From positions 1-30,099 of the IMG/VR virus record IMGVR_UViG_3300027911_000048: DNA of 30,099 nucleotides; one strand, given 5' to 3'. The position numbers and the translations under genes are program-made. The notes under the pieces were generated by a model. It searched no databases. It was not told the DNA's origin and saw nothing but the letters and a program-made list of their open reading frames with translations. Numbering within the stretch: the stretch's first letter is position 1; each line of letters opens with the position of its first letter. The stretch is from a virus. Of the stretch, positions 7,645-14,895 are shown in pieces.

Positions 7645-8772
7645 ATGGCAAAGCTACCAGCATTTCTAAAAACATTCGAGAAGCAACTCGAAGACATTGA
7701 TGGTGTAGGAACATCATCACTACCACCACGTTATTGGTATTCAACAGGAAACTTTGTGTTGAATAAGATTCTTAGTGGTTCATTCTACAAAGGAATCCCA
7801 CAAGGTCGCATCACAAATCTATCAGGTGCTTCTGCAACTGGTAAGAGTTTCCTTGCTGCAAACTTGATTCGTTCAGCTCAACAAGCTGGTGCAATCGTAT
7901 TCGTTATTGATACAGAGAATGCACTTGACGATCAGTTTATGAGGAACATCGGCGTTGATCCAGATCGTGAAGATTACTTCTACGCTGACGTAACAACCAT
8001 TGAGCAAGTGACAGCAGTTGTTTCAAAGTTCTTGAAGGGATACAAAGCTGAGTACGGTTCTGCTGTAGATGCACCACAAGTCCTGATCGTTATCGACAGT
8101 CTTGATATGTTGATGACACCAACAGAACTTGAGCACTATGACAAGGGAATCCAAAAGGGTGATCAAGGACAACGTAATAAGCAACTGAAGGCAATGCTTC
8201 GTACATTCGTTCAAGATATCAAGAGCTTGAACGTTGCGATGGTTGTTACATCACAAGTGTACAAGAACCAAGACGTGTTGAACGGCGAAGGTCTTTGGAT
8301 TGTAAGCGATGCTGTCAAGTATAGTGCATCACAAATCGCTCTGTTGACAAAGCTGAAATTGAAGGATAAGTCAGAAGGGAAGAGTGAAGTTGTTGGCGTC
8401 CGTATTACAGCAGAAGGATACAAGACACGATTCACAAAGCCATTCCAAAAAGTTATCATTGAAGTTCCATATGAGTCAGGTATGGATCCATATTCAGGAT
8501 TGCTTGAAACAGGACTTGCAATGGGACTCGTTGAGAAGAAGGGAAGTTGGTATACACTGACAGGTCAAGAAGATAAGTGGCGTGCAAGCGACATTGCGTC
8601 CGTTGCAGAAACAATTCTTCTTGGCGGCGAAGCACAAAGCCAGACGTTCCTTTCAGTAACACAAGCAGCAGATGCAGAAGTTGAAGTTGATACCGATGCA
8701 GAAGAGACGACAGCAGATGCAACTGCCCGTCGCAAGGCTAAGGCAGCAAAGACGAAAGTAGCAAAGCGTTGA
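7645..8772 (+). CDS. uvsX: RecA-like recombinase UvsX
   Basis: A 375-residue protein, near the T4 UvsX length. Walker A is GASATGKS at 61-68; the IDTENAL segment at about 88-94 carries the catalytic Glu region; Walker B is VLIVIDSLD ending at about 154; MVVTSQVYKN at about 200 is the allosteric Gln switch plus L2-side motif typical of RecA/UvsX. The C-terminus is acidic then Lys/Ala-rich. UvsX forms filaments on ssDNA with UvsY help and drives strand invasion for recombination-dependent replication. The start is ATG with TTCGGAG upstream. The stop codon overlaps the -35 box of the next promoter, and a hairpin terminator lies just beyond. Confidence 0.95.
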   Translation: MAKLPAFLKTFEKQLEDIDGVGTSSLPPRYWYSTGNFVLNKILSGSFYKGIPQGRITNLSGASATGKSFLAANLIRSAQQAGAIVFVIDTENALDDQFMRNIGVDPDREDYFYADVTTIEQVTAVVSKFLKGYKAEYGSAVDAPQVLIVIDSLDMLMTPTELEHYDKGIQKGDQGQRNKQLKAMLRTFVQDIKSLNVAMVVTSQVYKNQDVLNGEGLWIVSDAVKYSASQIALLTKLKLKDKSEGKSEVVGVRITAEGYKTRFTKPFQKVIIEVPYESGMDPYSGLLETGLAMGLVEKKGSWYTLTGQEDKWRASDIASVAETILLGGEAQSQTFLSVTQAADAEVEVDTDAEETTADATARRKAKAAKTKVAKR

Positions 8773-8797
8773 CATTAGGACAAGAATAGGGTATATT
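8769..8797 (+). promoter_or_regulatory. Near-consensus sigma70 promoter for the nucleotidyltransferase
   Basis: TTGACA at 8769-8774 (overlapping the uvsX stop codon), a 17-base spacer and TATATT at 8792-8797. The transcript should start near 8804. The -10 box sits in the left arm and loop of the uvsX terminator hairpin, so initiating transcripts lack that arm. Confidence 0.85.
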
Positions 8798-8818
8798 CGG
8801 AAGTTTATGCCCTTTCTT
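8788..8818 (+). terminator. uvsX terminator hairpin overlapping a promoter
   Basis: AGGGTATA (8788-8795) pairs with TATGCCCT (8806-8813) over 8 bp with one G-U pair and a 10-base loop, followed by TTCTT. Only RNA coming from uvsX contains both arms; RNA starting at the nested promoter does not. Confidence 0.6.
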
Positions 8819-8829
8819 GAGAAAATATT

Positions 8830-9888
8830 ATGAAGCCAAAGACAGCTAAAGAACTAATGACGGAGAACTTGCTAGTCAAACACTATGCAGGTTCTCACGC
8901 CTATGGGACATCGACCCCTACGTCAGATGTTGACTTTCGTGGAATATTTGTAGCCGATCCGATCAATGTTCGTACTCCGTTCTATCGTATAGACGAAACC
9001 ACTGACACATCGGAAGAGGACACAAAGTTCTACGAGCTATCAAACTTTATGAAGCTTGCTCTTGACTGCAATCCAAACGTAATAGAAACGCTGTGGGTTG
9101 ACGAGAAAGATATTGTTCATCAGACAGAAGGATACAAGCTACTTCGTGAAGCTCGTGAAAAGCTATTGAGTCGTAAAGTTGTCTTTACGTTCTCTGGCTA
9201 TGCTATGAGTCAGTTGAAGCGTATACGTGGTCATAACAAATGGATAAACAATCCACAGGAATTTACTCCACCACGTCAAATAGACTTCGTGTCGCTCGTT
9301 CACAACTTTACGAAAGCAAAGATATTCAAAGTTGATATGGCTGACTATCGTGTCAACTATCGTCTTGTTCCATTCAGTGGCGACGTATATGGTTTGTATG
9401 AAGCACACGGCTATATGTCATACAGCGACGACTTTACTTTGAACACAGCTTGGGAAGGCGATAGTCACCAACTCGGTGAGCCATTGTTCGTTGTCAAGTT
9501 CAATAAACAAGTGTATCTTGAAGCTAAAGAGAAGTGGGCTCAGTACTGGGAATGGAAGAAGAACAGAAATGTAAAACGCTCTGAACTTGAAGAGAAGTTT
9601 GGATACGATACAAAGCACGCAATGCATCTTGTTCGTTTGCTTCGTATGTGTTCAGAAGTCTTGAAAGATGGAGTTGTAAATGTTCGTCGTCCAGATGCAG
9701 AGGAGCTACTTCAGATACGAAATGGGGCTTGGTCATATGAAGACCTCGTTACCTATGCCGAAGGTTTGGATAAATATAATCAAGAGGTGCTATATCCGAA
9801 GAGCAATCTCCCAGCTAAACCAAACTTACATTTGGCAGCTGAGCTAATAATGGACGTTCAGGATCTAACATGGCTACACCCAAAATAA
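8830..9888 (+). CDS. RlaP-type nucleotidyltransferase (Pol beta superfamily)
   Basis: A 352-residue protein. The N-terminal signature GSHAYGTSTPTSDVDFRG (residues 21-38) is the nucleotidyltransferase motif, with metal-binding D33 and D35, in the form typical of the RlaP/YcgL-like family that bacteria place beside RNA-ligase repair genes. The ENLLVKHYAGSH lead-in and ANFMK-like segment (ELSNFMKLALDCNPNVIE, about 74-91) also fit. The family is predicted to add nucleotides or act in RNA repair; a biochemical role is not established. Here it has its own near-consensus promoter, which suggests early expression by host polymerase. It overlaps the next gene by 19 bases. Countering host nuclease damage to tRNA is a plausible but unproven role. 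Confidence 0.8.
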   Translation: MKPKTAKELMTENLLVKHYAGSHAYGTSTPTSDVDFRGIFVADPINVRTPFYRIDETTDTSEEDTKFYELSNFMKLALDCNPNVIETLWVDEKDIVHQTEGYKLLREAREKLLSRKVVFTFSGYAMSQLKRIRGHNKWINNPQEFTPPRQIDFVSLVHNFTKAKIFKVDMADYRVNYRLVPFSGDVYGLYEAHGYMSYSDDFTLNTAWEGDSHQLGEPLFVVKFNKQVYLEAKEKWAQYWEWKKNRNVKRSELEEKFGYDTKHAMHLVRLLRMCSEVLKDGVVNVRRPDAEELLQIRNGAWSYEDLVTYAEGLDKYNQEVLYPKSNLPAKPNLHLAAELIMDVQDLTWLHPK

Positions 9889-10520
9889 CAATATCGGCTG
9901 ATGAGACGAAACAGATTTTAGAGTTAGCAGAGCTTTTTGAGAAGCGAGCAGCGATTGAGCTGAACGCGAAGAAAGCTATTATCGAAAAACTTAGCAGCAC
10001 TGCAATCGAAGCCATCTATACATTCTTCGGAGTAGGATATGAAGGAATCGTGTGGACAGATGTTCAACTCGTCGATAATGTTGTTATATTTGCTTTGGTT
10101 GTAACGTATGATAGTACAACACCGCCGCCGGATTACATCGAAAGATTTAGTCCGACGGCTAACACTGGAGTTGTTCCAGCAAAGACCCAACGTGCAATGC
10201 GTATTGGGATCCCTGCTATCCAAGCATTTAAGCCAAAAGAAGAAGTTGTTCAATATCTCAAGGCAGAGCTTGAAAAGCTTCCACCACAAGAAAATACTCC
10301 AACGAAAATCATTGATGCATCTGAGCAAGATGATCCAAGAGAGTGGCTTGACGATGACGACGATGACGGTAATGAAGACGATATAGAATTTGATGCAGCG
10401 TCTGACGTATCAGCACGTGTCGTATCAAGTCCTAATGCTTGGGATATGGGTTCCTTGACAAAAGAGCAAATTTCCGATATACTCTTTTTTCAACACCAGA
10501 CACTCAAAAAGGTTCAATAA
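9870..10520 (+). CDS. Hypothetical protein with acidic Asp-rich C-terminal region
   Basis: I do not recognise this 216-residue protein. Residues 1-50 are strongly helical and charged (ADETKQILELAELFEKRAA), residues 60-100 look beta-rich, and residues about 156-175 contain an Asp run (WLDDDDDDGNEDD) that could mimic DNA or dock a partner. It begins inside the end of the nucleotidyltransferase gene and ends directly against uvsY (stop TAA, then ATG with no gap). Position in the uvsX-uvsY-uvsW block suggests a function with recombination or repair, but nothing in the sequence proves it. No membrane segments. Confidence 0.85.
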   Translation: MATPKITISADETKQILELAELFEKRAAIELNAKKAIIEKLSSTAIEAIYTFFGVGYEGIVWTDVQLVDNVVIFALVVTYDSTTPPPDYIERFSPTANTGVVPAKTQRAMRIGIPAIQAFKPKEEVVQYLKAELEKLPPQENTPTKIIDASEQDDPREWLDDDDDDGNEDDIEFDAASDVSARVVSSPNAWDMGSLTKEQISDILFFQHQTLKKVQ

Positions 10521-10979
10521 ATGGCAAGTCAGATAGGCAACCTCGGCAAGAACTTTGAAGGTCTTGTCGATCTAATAGCATCGTATGAGGATCTCCTCGA
10601 TGAAGCTAAAGCTCATCTTTCGCTCAAAGGAAAGACGCTTGGGCAAGCAAATAAAGATCAAATGCAAGTTTATGAGTATGACGAACGACGTTCAGAGCTA
10701 AGTATTCTTTGTAAGCATATGCAAGCACAAGTTGATAAGGTTCGTGGTGAGCGTGGTCGGTTTATCAAAGAGAATGGTGGACAAGCATATTCCGAGCGAT
10801 ACATCGATAAGATCGTTGACTATACTCCAGAGTTTCTACGAATGAATGAGTTGTTCCTTGAAGTCGAAGATATGAAGGGAAAGTACGAAGCGGTTGTTGA
10901 AGCATTCAAGACTCGTGGGTTCGTTCTTCGTAACTTGAACGATGCAAAAGCAAAGGCGTTTGAAAATGATCAACTATAA
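10521..10979 (+). CDS. uvsY: Recombination mediator UvsY
   Basis: A 152-residue protein, slightly longer than T4 UvsY (137). The C-terminal part, VEAFKTRGFVLRNLNDAKAKAFE, closely tracks the T4 UvsY C-terminus (a Lys-Ser-Arg-Gly-Phe block followed by a basic helix). A helical coiled region rich in Lys/Glu precedes it, and ERYIDKIVDYTPEF (about 91-104) sits where T4 has the D-R-Y-E-K segment. UvsY loads UvsX on gp32-covered ssDNA as an oligomer. Its place three genes after uvsX and just before uvsW strengthens the call. The AAAGG site about nine bases upstream supports the start, which abuts the previous stop. The homology is from memory of the T4 sequence, not from an alignment program. Confidence 0.75.
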   Translation: MASQIGNLGKNFEGLVDLIASYEDLLDEAKAHLSLKGKTLGQANKDQMQVYEYDERRSELSILCKHMQAQVDKVRGERGRFIKENGGQAYSERYIDKIVDYTPEFLRMNELFLEVEDMKGKYEAVVEAFKTRGFVLRNLNDAKAKAFENDQL

Positions 10980-11196
10980 AGATATCGTAACAAAGACAAC
11001 TCTTGGTAAGAACGGAAAGCCAAAAAAGATAAGAGACGCTGCGTTTTTCTATTGTCCGTACATTCCTCTAATGACTGTAATTCACATTGATACTACAGCG
11101 TGGACAAAACAACAACAAGAAGAAATACTCGGTATACCAATAACTATAAAGTTCAACACAAGATATGGCGTCCAAAGTAAAAATACGGATCAATGA
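10966..11196 (+). CDS. Small hypothetical protein between uvsY and uvsW
   Basis: A 77-residue protein from ATG 10966 (MINYKDIV). An in-frame upstream ATG at 10942 would give a deeper overlap with uvsY and lacks support. The start lies 14 bases inside uvsY and the end runs 32 bases into uvsW, an unusually nested arrangement implying translational coupling. The sequence has a basic start (LGKNGKPKKIRD), then a hydrophobic stretch (FFYCPYIPLMTVIHI) that is too interrupted to be a clear membrane helix, and a basic end. I do not recognise it. Coding is likely because its frame fills the span between two good genes. Confidence 0.65.
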   Translation: MINYKDIVTKTTLGKNGKPKKIRDAAFFYCPYIPLMTVIHIDTTAWTKQQQEEILGIPITIKFNTRYGVQSKNTDQ

Positions 11197-12745
11197 CGAA
11201 GCAAATGCAGTCGTCCTGGGACTATCTGACGAACACCAAGAATACTTCTATGACAAGTATGCTGTCCCTGCACCTAACTATTTCTTCAATCCAAAGTACA
11301 AGTTAGGTCAATGGGACGGGAAGATCCGTTTCTTTCACAAGACAGGTAAGACATTTCTTTATCTTCTTGAAGACATCATTCCTCGTATAGCAAAACTTGG
11401 ATACAAACTCGAGCTCGAAGACTTACGAACAACAATCCTTCAAACGCCACAACCTATTGACAATCAGTACTTTGCTCACGTACAACACGTTGAGACAAAG
11501 GCTCCAACTATTCTTCGTCCACATCAGGTAGAAGCTATCAATGCAGCAACGACATACGGCAATGGAGTTATTATTGCTGCAACCGGTGCTGGTAAGACAT
11601 TGATAACTGCTGCACTATGTGACATCTATGGTAAGCTTGGAATGAAGACGATCACGATCGTTCCAAACCAAGACTTGATCTCACAGACAAAAGCAGACTT
11701 CTCACATTATGGATTAGACGTTGGTGAGTATTCTGGTAAAGAGAAGACGCTTGATCATCAACACATTGTTTCAACTTGGCAGGCATTGAAGAACAACCCA
11801 AAGATCCTACTGATGTTTCAAGTAGTAGTTGTTGACGAATGTCATGGATTGAAAGGAAACGTTCTTACAAAGTTGCTGGTTGAGCATAGTGCAAAAATCC
11901 CATATCGTTTTGGAGTAACAGGAACACTACCAAAAGAGAAGTCAGACAAGATGGCTGTTCACGTTGCTGTCGGTCCTGTTCGTTATGAAGTTGATGCAGC
12001 ATACTTGATCGATAAAAAGATCCTTGCATCACTAAACATAAGCATCTTACAACTTGAAGAAGACTTTCGTACGGAATATGAAACATTTTGTCGAGATCAC
12101 GAAGCGTGGGTCAACTCACTAACAGAACGAGAACGTATCCTTGCAAAAGATCAAGGTACCGATAAAGTGCCAACATATATTCAGTTCAAGGATCAATACT
12201 TCACAGACTTTGAAGCAGAAAAGACATACTTGCATCATAAGGAAGATCGTTTAGAAACGATCGCGCAGTTTATCGAACAAAAGCGTGATATGAAGAAAGG
12301 CAATGTTTTGTGTCTTGTTGATCGTATTGACTTTGCAAGACGCCTTGCTGCTTTGATACCTGATGCAATACTTGTCAATGGCAAAGATATCAAACAAAAA
12401 GACCGCAAGAGCGTGTATAAAATGTTCGAGGACAATGACAACTTGATCGTTATCGCGACAGTGCATATTGCCGGCACTGGCTTGAACATACCGCGTATTT
12501 TCAACTTGATGATCGTTGATATAGGCAAGTCATTCATTCGTGTTATTCAGGGTATCGGTCGAGGCTTACGACTTGCAGAAGATAAGACTCACTTAAACGT
12601 AACAGATATTTGTAGCGACTTGAAGTACAGCAAACGACACGTTGCTGAAAGAATAAGGTATTACAAAGAGGCAAAATATCCACACAAGAAGTCAAAGATT
12701 GACTACTCTGCCCATTCAAAAGCTGTTGCTACTGTTGAACAATAA
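11165..12745 (+). CDS. uvsW: Recombination helicase UvsW
   Basis: A 526-residue SF2 helicase. An N-terminal domain of about 110 residues (KYKLGQWDGKIRFF, 44-57) is the UvsW-specific DNA-binding region. The helicase core follows: RPHQ at 118-121, Walker A ATGAGKT at 139-145, DECH at 224-227, the TGT motif in FGVTGTLPK at about 252, and the second RecA fold with GTGLNIPR and QGIGRGLR near 430-465 (motifs V and VI). UvsW remodels branched DNA, drives branch migration and unwinds R-loops, shifting T4 from origin-initiated to recombination-driven replication. In T4 it is a late protein; here no late promoter is visible directly upstream, so control may differ. Confidence 0.93.
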   Translation: MASKVKIRINDEANAVVLGLSDEHQEYFYDKYAVPAPNYFFNPKYKLGQWDGKIRFFHKTGKTFLYLLEDIIPRIAKLGYKLELEDLRTTILQTPQPIDNQYFAHVQHVETKAPTILRPHQVEAINAATTYGNGVIIAATGAGKTLITAALCDIYGKLGMKTITIVPNQDLISQTKADFSHYGLDVGEYSGKEKTLDHQHIVSTWQALKNNPKILLMFQVVVVDECHGLKGNVLTKLLVEHSAKIPYRFGVTGTLPKEKSDKMAVHVAVGPVRYEVDAAYLIDKKILASLNISILQLEEDFRTEYETFCRDHEAWVNSLTERERILAKDQGTDKVPTYIQFKDQYFTDFEAEKTYLHHKEDRLETIAQFIEQKRDMKKGNVLCLVDRIDFARRLAALIPDAILVNGKDIKQKDRKSVYKMFEDNDNLIVIATVHIAGTGLNIPRIFNLMIVDIGKSFIRVIQGIGRGLRLAEDKTHLNVTDICSDLKYSKRHVAERIRYYKEAKYPHKKSKIDYSAHSKAVATVEQ

Positions 12746-12755
12746 CCTCTATAAT
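12726..12755 (+). promoter_or_regulatory. Sigma70-type promoter downstream of uvsW
   Basis: TTGCTA at 12726-12731, an 18-base spacer and a perfect TATAAT at 12750-12755. The -35 lies in the uvsW coding end. The start codon at 12781 follows with TAGGAAA as ribosome site. It probably drives the operon 12781-16281, which includes the first polymerase fragment. Confidence 0.65.
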
Positions 12756-12780
12756 GTAAGTTCGACATATAGGAAAATAA

Positions 12781-13281
12781 ATGCTAATATTTGATAATGA
12801 AAGCCGACCAGTAATTCTCGACAACGTCAACGGTCCTTGCGTTGCAACACATATGTGGGTTCTCGACTTGAATATGGAAGGTGGAATGGACTTCACGATG
12901 GCTCCTTTGTTAATTCTGGAAGAGATCGTTTGTCCGTCTGTTTCTGTTCGTATTAATGGTGCTGAGTTTATTGCTCCTGCATATTGGAACATTCTCGTCT
13001 TCGATAAAGAGACACGTCAGCTTGATGTTGTTAATTTGTCAGAAGCTGCTGGAAAAGAATTCACGGCGCTGATTTATGGTCCACGAAAAACAGTTGCAAC
13101 AGGTGGAATCATTACTATTACAAATTATTTTCTTGAGAGCAAGAATGTTGCACCCTCATTGAATAAGCATCAAATGTTGTGCCATCCTATCGGGTACGAC
13201 GAGTGGGTTGCAATTTCACCGAGCGACACGTACAATAAGTACCTCAAGGATGCTGTTGTAGGTGACCTGATCGGTGGGTAA
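12781..13281 (+). CDS. Hypothetical protein
   Basis: A 166-residue protein I cannot assign. It is rich in short beta-like segments (LIFDNESRPVILDN; VSVRINGAEFI; WNILVFDKETRQLDVVNL), has no signal peptide or membrane helix, and ends with SPSDTYNKYLKDAVVGDLIG, a conserved-looking tail. It is the first gene after a promoter with a perfect -10 and probably heads an operon with the Pro/Ala-rich protein and the polymerase fragment. Coding status is secure because of its length, promoter, ribosome site and packing. Confidence 0.85.
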   Translation: MLIFDNESRPVILDNVNGPCVATHMWVLDLNMEGGMDFTMAPLLILEEIVCPSVSVRINGAEFIAPAYWNILVFDKETRQLDVVNLSEAAGKEFTALIYGPRKTVATGGIITITNYFLESKNVAPSLNKHQMLCHPIGYDEWVAISPSDTYNKYLKDAVVGDLIGG

Positions 13282-13312
13282 CGGTAAATATAAGTACAAA
13301 TGGGGAATGAAA

Positions 13313-13744
13313 ATGGTTGAACCTAAAAAATTATCAGTAAAAGAATTCAAGATGTGGTTGAGTGGCGTTGAGGAAATGCAAGGAGCCGATTGGTCTCCTG
13401 ATGCTAATCAATGGGCAAAGATCCGTGCAAAGATCGAACAGCTTAACGAAGTCGTAGAAGTTCCACCACAGGCTACCCAGCCATATACTGGTTATAGAGG
13501 TGCTCCTCCAGCGGCAAGTGCTCCAGCATTTGTTCCTCCAGCGGCAAGTGCTCCAGCTGCAGGTCCTACATTTCAACCGCCTCCAAGCGATCTTGGAGCG
13601 CAAACACAAGTAGTACCAAACGTACCATCAGCACCAGTTCGTGTTGCTCCAGGAATCCCTCTCGCAACAGGCCAAGGAAACATTCCTATCAAGACGCCTG
13701 ACATCGACACGTTTGGAAAGCCATATGGATCAAGTTTCGCATAA
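13313..13744 (+). CDS. Hypothetical protein with conserved N-terminal WLSGVEEM module and Pro/Ala-rich linker
   Basis: The chosen start is ATG 13313 (MVEPKKLS), about seven bases after GGGGA; a GTG at 13274 and an ATG at 13307 are in frame but less well placed. This gives 144 codons including stop. Residues 1-45 (KEFKMWLSGVEEMQ...WSPDANQWAKIRAKIEQL) form a compact Trp-containing helical module of a kind I associate with small T4-like phage proteins of unknown role. Residues 55-125 are a Pro/Ala/Val linker containing a repeated APPAASAPA unit encoded by exact DNA repeats. The tail is TPDIDTFGKPYG. A helical domain plus flexible tether suggests a bridging or scaffolding role. It overlaps the polymerase fragment by 20 bases. 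Confidence 0.75.
   Translation: MVEPKKLSVKEFKMWLSGVEEMQGADWSPDANQWAKIRAKIEQLNEVVEVPPQATQPYTGYRGAPPAASAPAFVPPAASAPAAGPTFQPPPSDLGAQTQVVPNVPSAPVRVAPGIPLATGQGNIPIKTPDIDTFGKPYGSSFA
13504..13557 (+). repeat. Tandem 24-base direct repeat in the Pro/Ala-rich linker
   Basis: TCCTCCAGCGGCAAGTGCTC plus CAGC is identical at 13504-13527 and 13534-13557, period 30 bases (10 residues). Exact identity at the DNA level points to recent slippage or unequal recombination. Confidence 0.9.
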
Positions 13745-14267
13745 ACTAAAGAACAGAACACTCTGGTTTGATGGAGATAGCAGTTTTGATGGAAGTGATA
13801 TACTTTCTGTCGTCCAGCACTATCCAAATGTTCAGTTTGTCAATGAACTAACTCCACTGATCGAACAGTACAACAATACTGTTCCATCGAGTGAGCGCCT
13901 ATCCGTCAAAACAAATTGTAGGGAACTTTCGTTTCAATGGAACATTCCAAAAAAGTATCTTGACGTCAACGTTGAAAAATATATCATCAAAGCACTCGAT
14001 CATGAACTTGAACATTTCAAGAGCGATAAAGATCAATTTGCACGATTGTCGCGGGTCGCACAAGAGATCAAATTGTATCGGAAGATGGGTCTAATACCTG
14101 TACTACGAACTATCATTTACGTTATAAATACACTCGCTGCTAACAATATCGTTTGGGGAGTCGGACGAGGAAGTAGCGTATCATCATATGTCCTTTATTT
14201 AATAGGTGCTCACGATGTTGATAGCGTCAAGTATAATTTGGACATTCACGACTTCCTACACAACTAA
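13725..14267 (+). CDS. Family C DNA polymerase (DnaE / Pol III alpha) fragment A: palm segment with GRGS motif
   Basis: A 180-residue protein from ATG 13725; an open frame continues upstream to 13641 but only inside the previous gene. The C-terminal 70 residues align by eye with the DnaE palm: EIKLYRKMG (114-121) for the usual E-L-x-V-I-x-x-MG; VWGVGRGSSVSSYVLYLIG (143-161) for vGpGRGSaaGSlvaY-x-L-x-I; HDVDSVKYNL (163-172) for tDiDPl-x-y-L; and DFLHN (176-180) for eRFLN. The protein ends precisely there. In cellular DnaE the next residues are the catalytic DxDxD motif, which here begins the gene at 26185. The N-terminal PHP domain is absent. Either a split minimal polymerase or a derived regulator; the homology is strong, activity unproven. 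Confidence 0.82.
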   Translation: MDQVSHKLKNRTLWFDGDSSFDGSDILSVVQHYPNVQFVNELTPLIEQYNNTVPSSERLSVKTNCRELSFQWNIPKKYLDVNVEKYIIKALDHELEHFKSDKDQFARLSRVAQEIKLYRKMGLIPVLRTIIYVINTLAANNIVWGVGRGSSVSSYVLYLIGAHDVDSVKYNLDIHDFLHN

Positions 14268-14278
14268 GGAGAATTAAT

Positions 14279-14512
14279 ATGGCAAAGGGCGTATCAGCAA
14301 GAGGTAAAGAGGTCGACTTCGACTTGATGAAGATTCAAAAGCAGTTGGGTGCTCAACCAGCTCCAACAACAGTCGCAGCTCGTCAAAGTTTCGTTGATCA
14401 AAAAATGAAGCGTGCGCAGCGCGCATTAGCTCGTGCAGCAAAGACAACAGTAGCTCCAGCAGGAGAAGTTGTCGTAGAGCCAAAAGTAGAAGATAATAAT
14501 ACAGAAGAATAA
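14279..14512 (+). CDS. Small conserved-looking phage protein of unknown function
   Basis: A 77-residue protein with a strong AAGGAGAAT ribosome site directly upstream, right after the polymerase fragment. The N-terminus (KGVSARGKEVDFDLMKIQKQL) resembles small T4-like phage proteins of unknown role beginning with an (N/S)-A-R-G-x-x-V-D-F-D-L-x-K-I motif. The middle is basic and helical (FVDQKMKRAQRALARAAK), the tail is acidic. No enzymatic motif is visible. It could bind nucleic acid or a larger partner. Confidence 0.75.
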   Translation: MAKGVSARGKEVDFDLMKIQKQLGAQPAPTTVAARQSFVDQKMKRAQRALARAAKTTVAPAGEVVVEPKVEDNNTEE

Positions 14513-14539
14513 GCAACACCAAATAATAAGGATATTATA

Positions 14540-14884
14540 ATGCAGATCAAGCCGATCAAGAATCATATTGTATTTCAATTTCTCGACGCCGTCGACTCAA
14601 AGGGACAATTTGTCCGAACGACGAAGTCAGGAATTATCTTGGGTAGTCACTATGACGACAGCGCGAAGTCAGCACGATGGGCTAACGTAATTGCAGTTGG
14701 TCCACAAGTGTGTGAAGAACTTCGCGTTGAGGGATGTCAAATTCTTGTTGCTCCACTAAAGTGGACATCTTTCTTTCTTTTCAATGATCAAAAACATTGG
14801 CGGACAGACGAAAATGAAGTGTTGATGTATCGATATCCAGAGGACATCGAGGACGAACACTACAGTGGAATCTACGCCGACTAA
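14540..14884 (+). CDS. GroES/gp31-like co-chaperonin
   Basis: A 114-residue protein, close to T4 gp31 (111) and GroES (about 97). IKPIKNHIVFQF matches the GroES start (i-k-P-l-x-x-R-v-x-v), TTKSGIILGSH at about 27-37 matches the mobile-loop end KT-x-gGIilp, WANVIAVGP at about 49-57 matches g-x-ViAVGpG, and CQILVAPLKWTSFFL sits where GroES has the v-k-x-GD-x-Vl-f segment. Phage co-chaperonins replace GroES on host GroEL, enlarging the cage to fold the capsid protein. It has an AAGGAT ribosome site and is not next to capsid genes in this window. Sequence identity is low, so the call rests on motif order. Confidence 0.65.
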   Translation: MQIKPIKNHIVFQFLDAVDSKGQFVRTTKSGIILGSHYDDSAKSARWANVIAVGPQVCEELRVEGCQILVAPLKWTSFFLFNDQKHWRTDENEVLMYRYPEDIEDEHYSGIYAD

Positions 14885-14895
14885 AGGAGCAAGTG

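Noticed and set aside
13641-13724. Upstream in-frame extension of polymerase fragment A
   Set aside because: It lies wholly inside the Pro/Ala-rich gene in another frame and has no DnaE-like residues; ATG 13725 is better.
14123-14130. TATAAATA inside polymerase fragment A
   Set aside because: It encodes part of V-I-N-T and is about 150 bases from the next start at 14279; probably chance, though a late promoter for downstream genes cannot be excluded.
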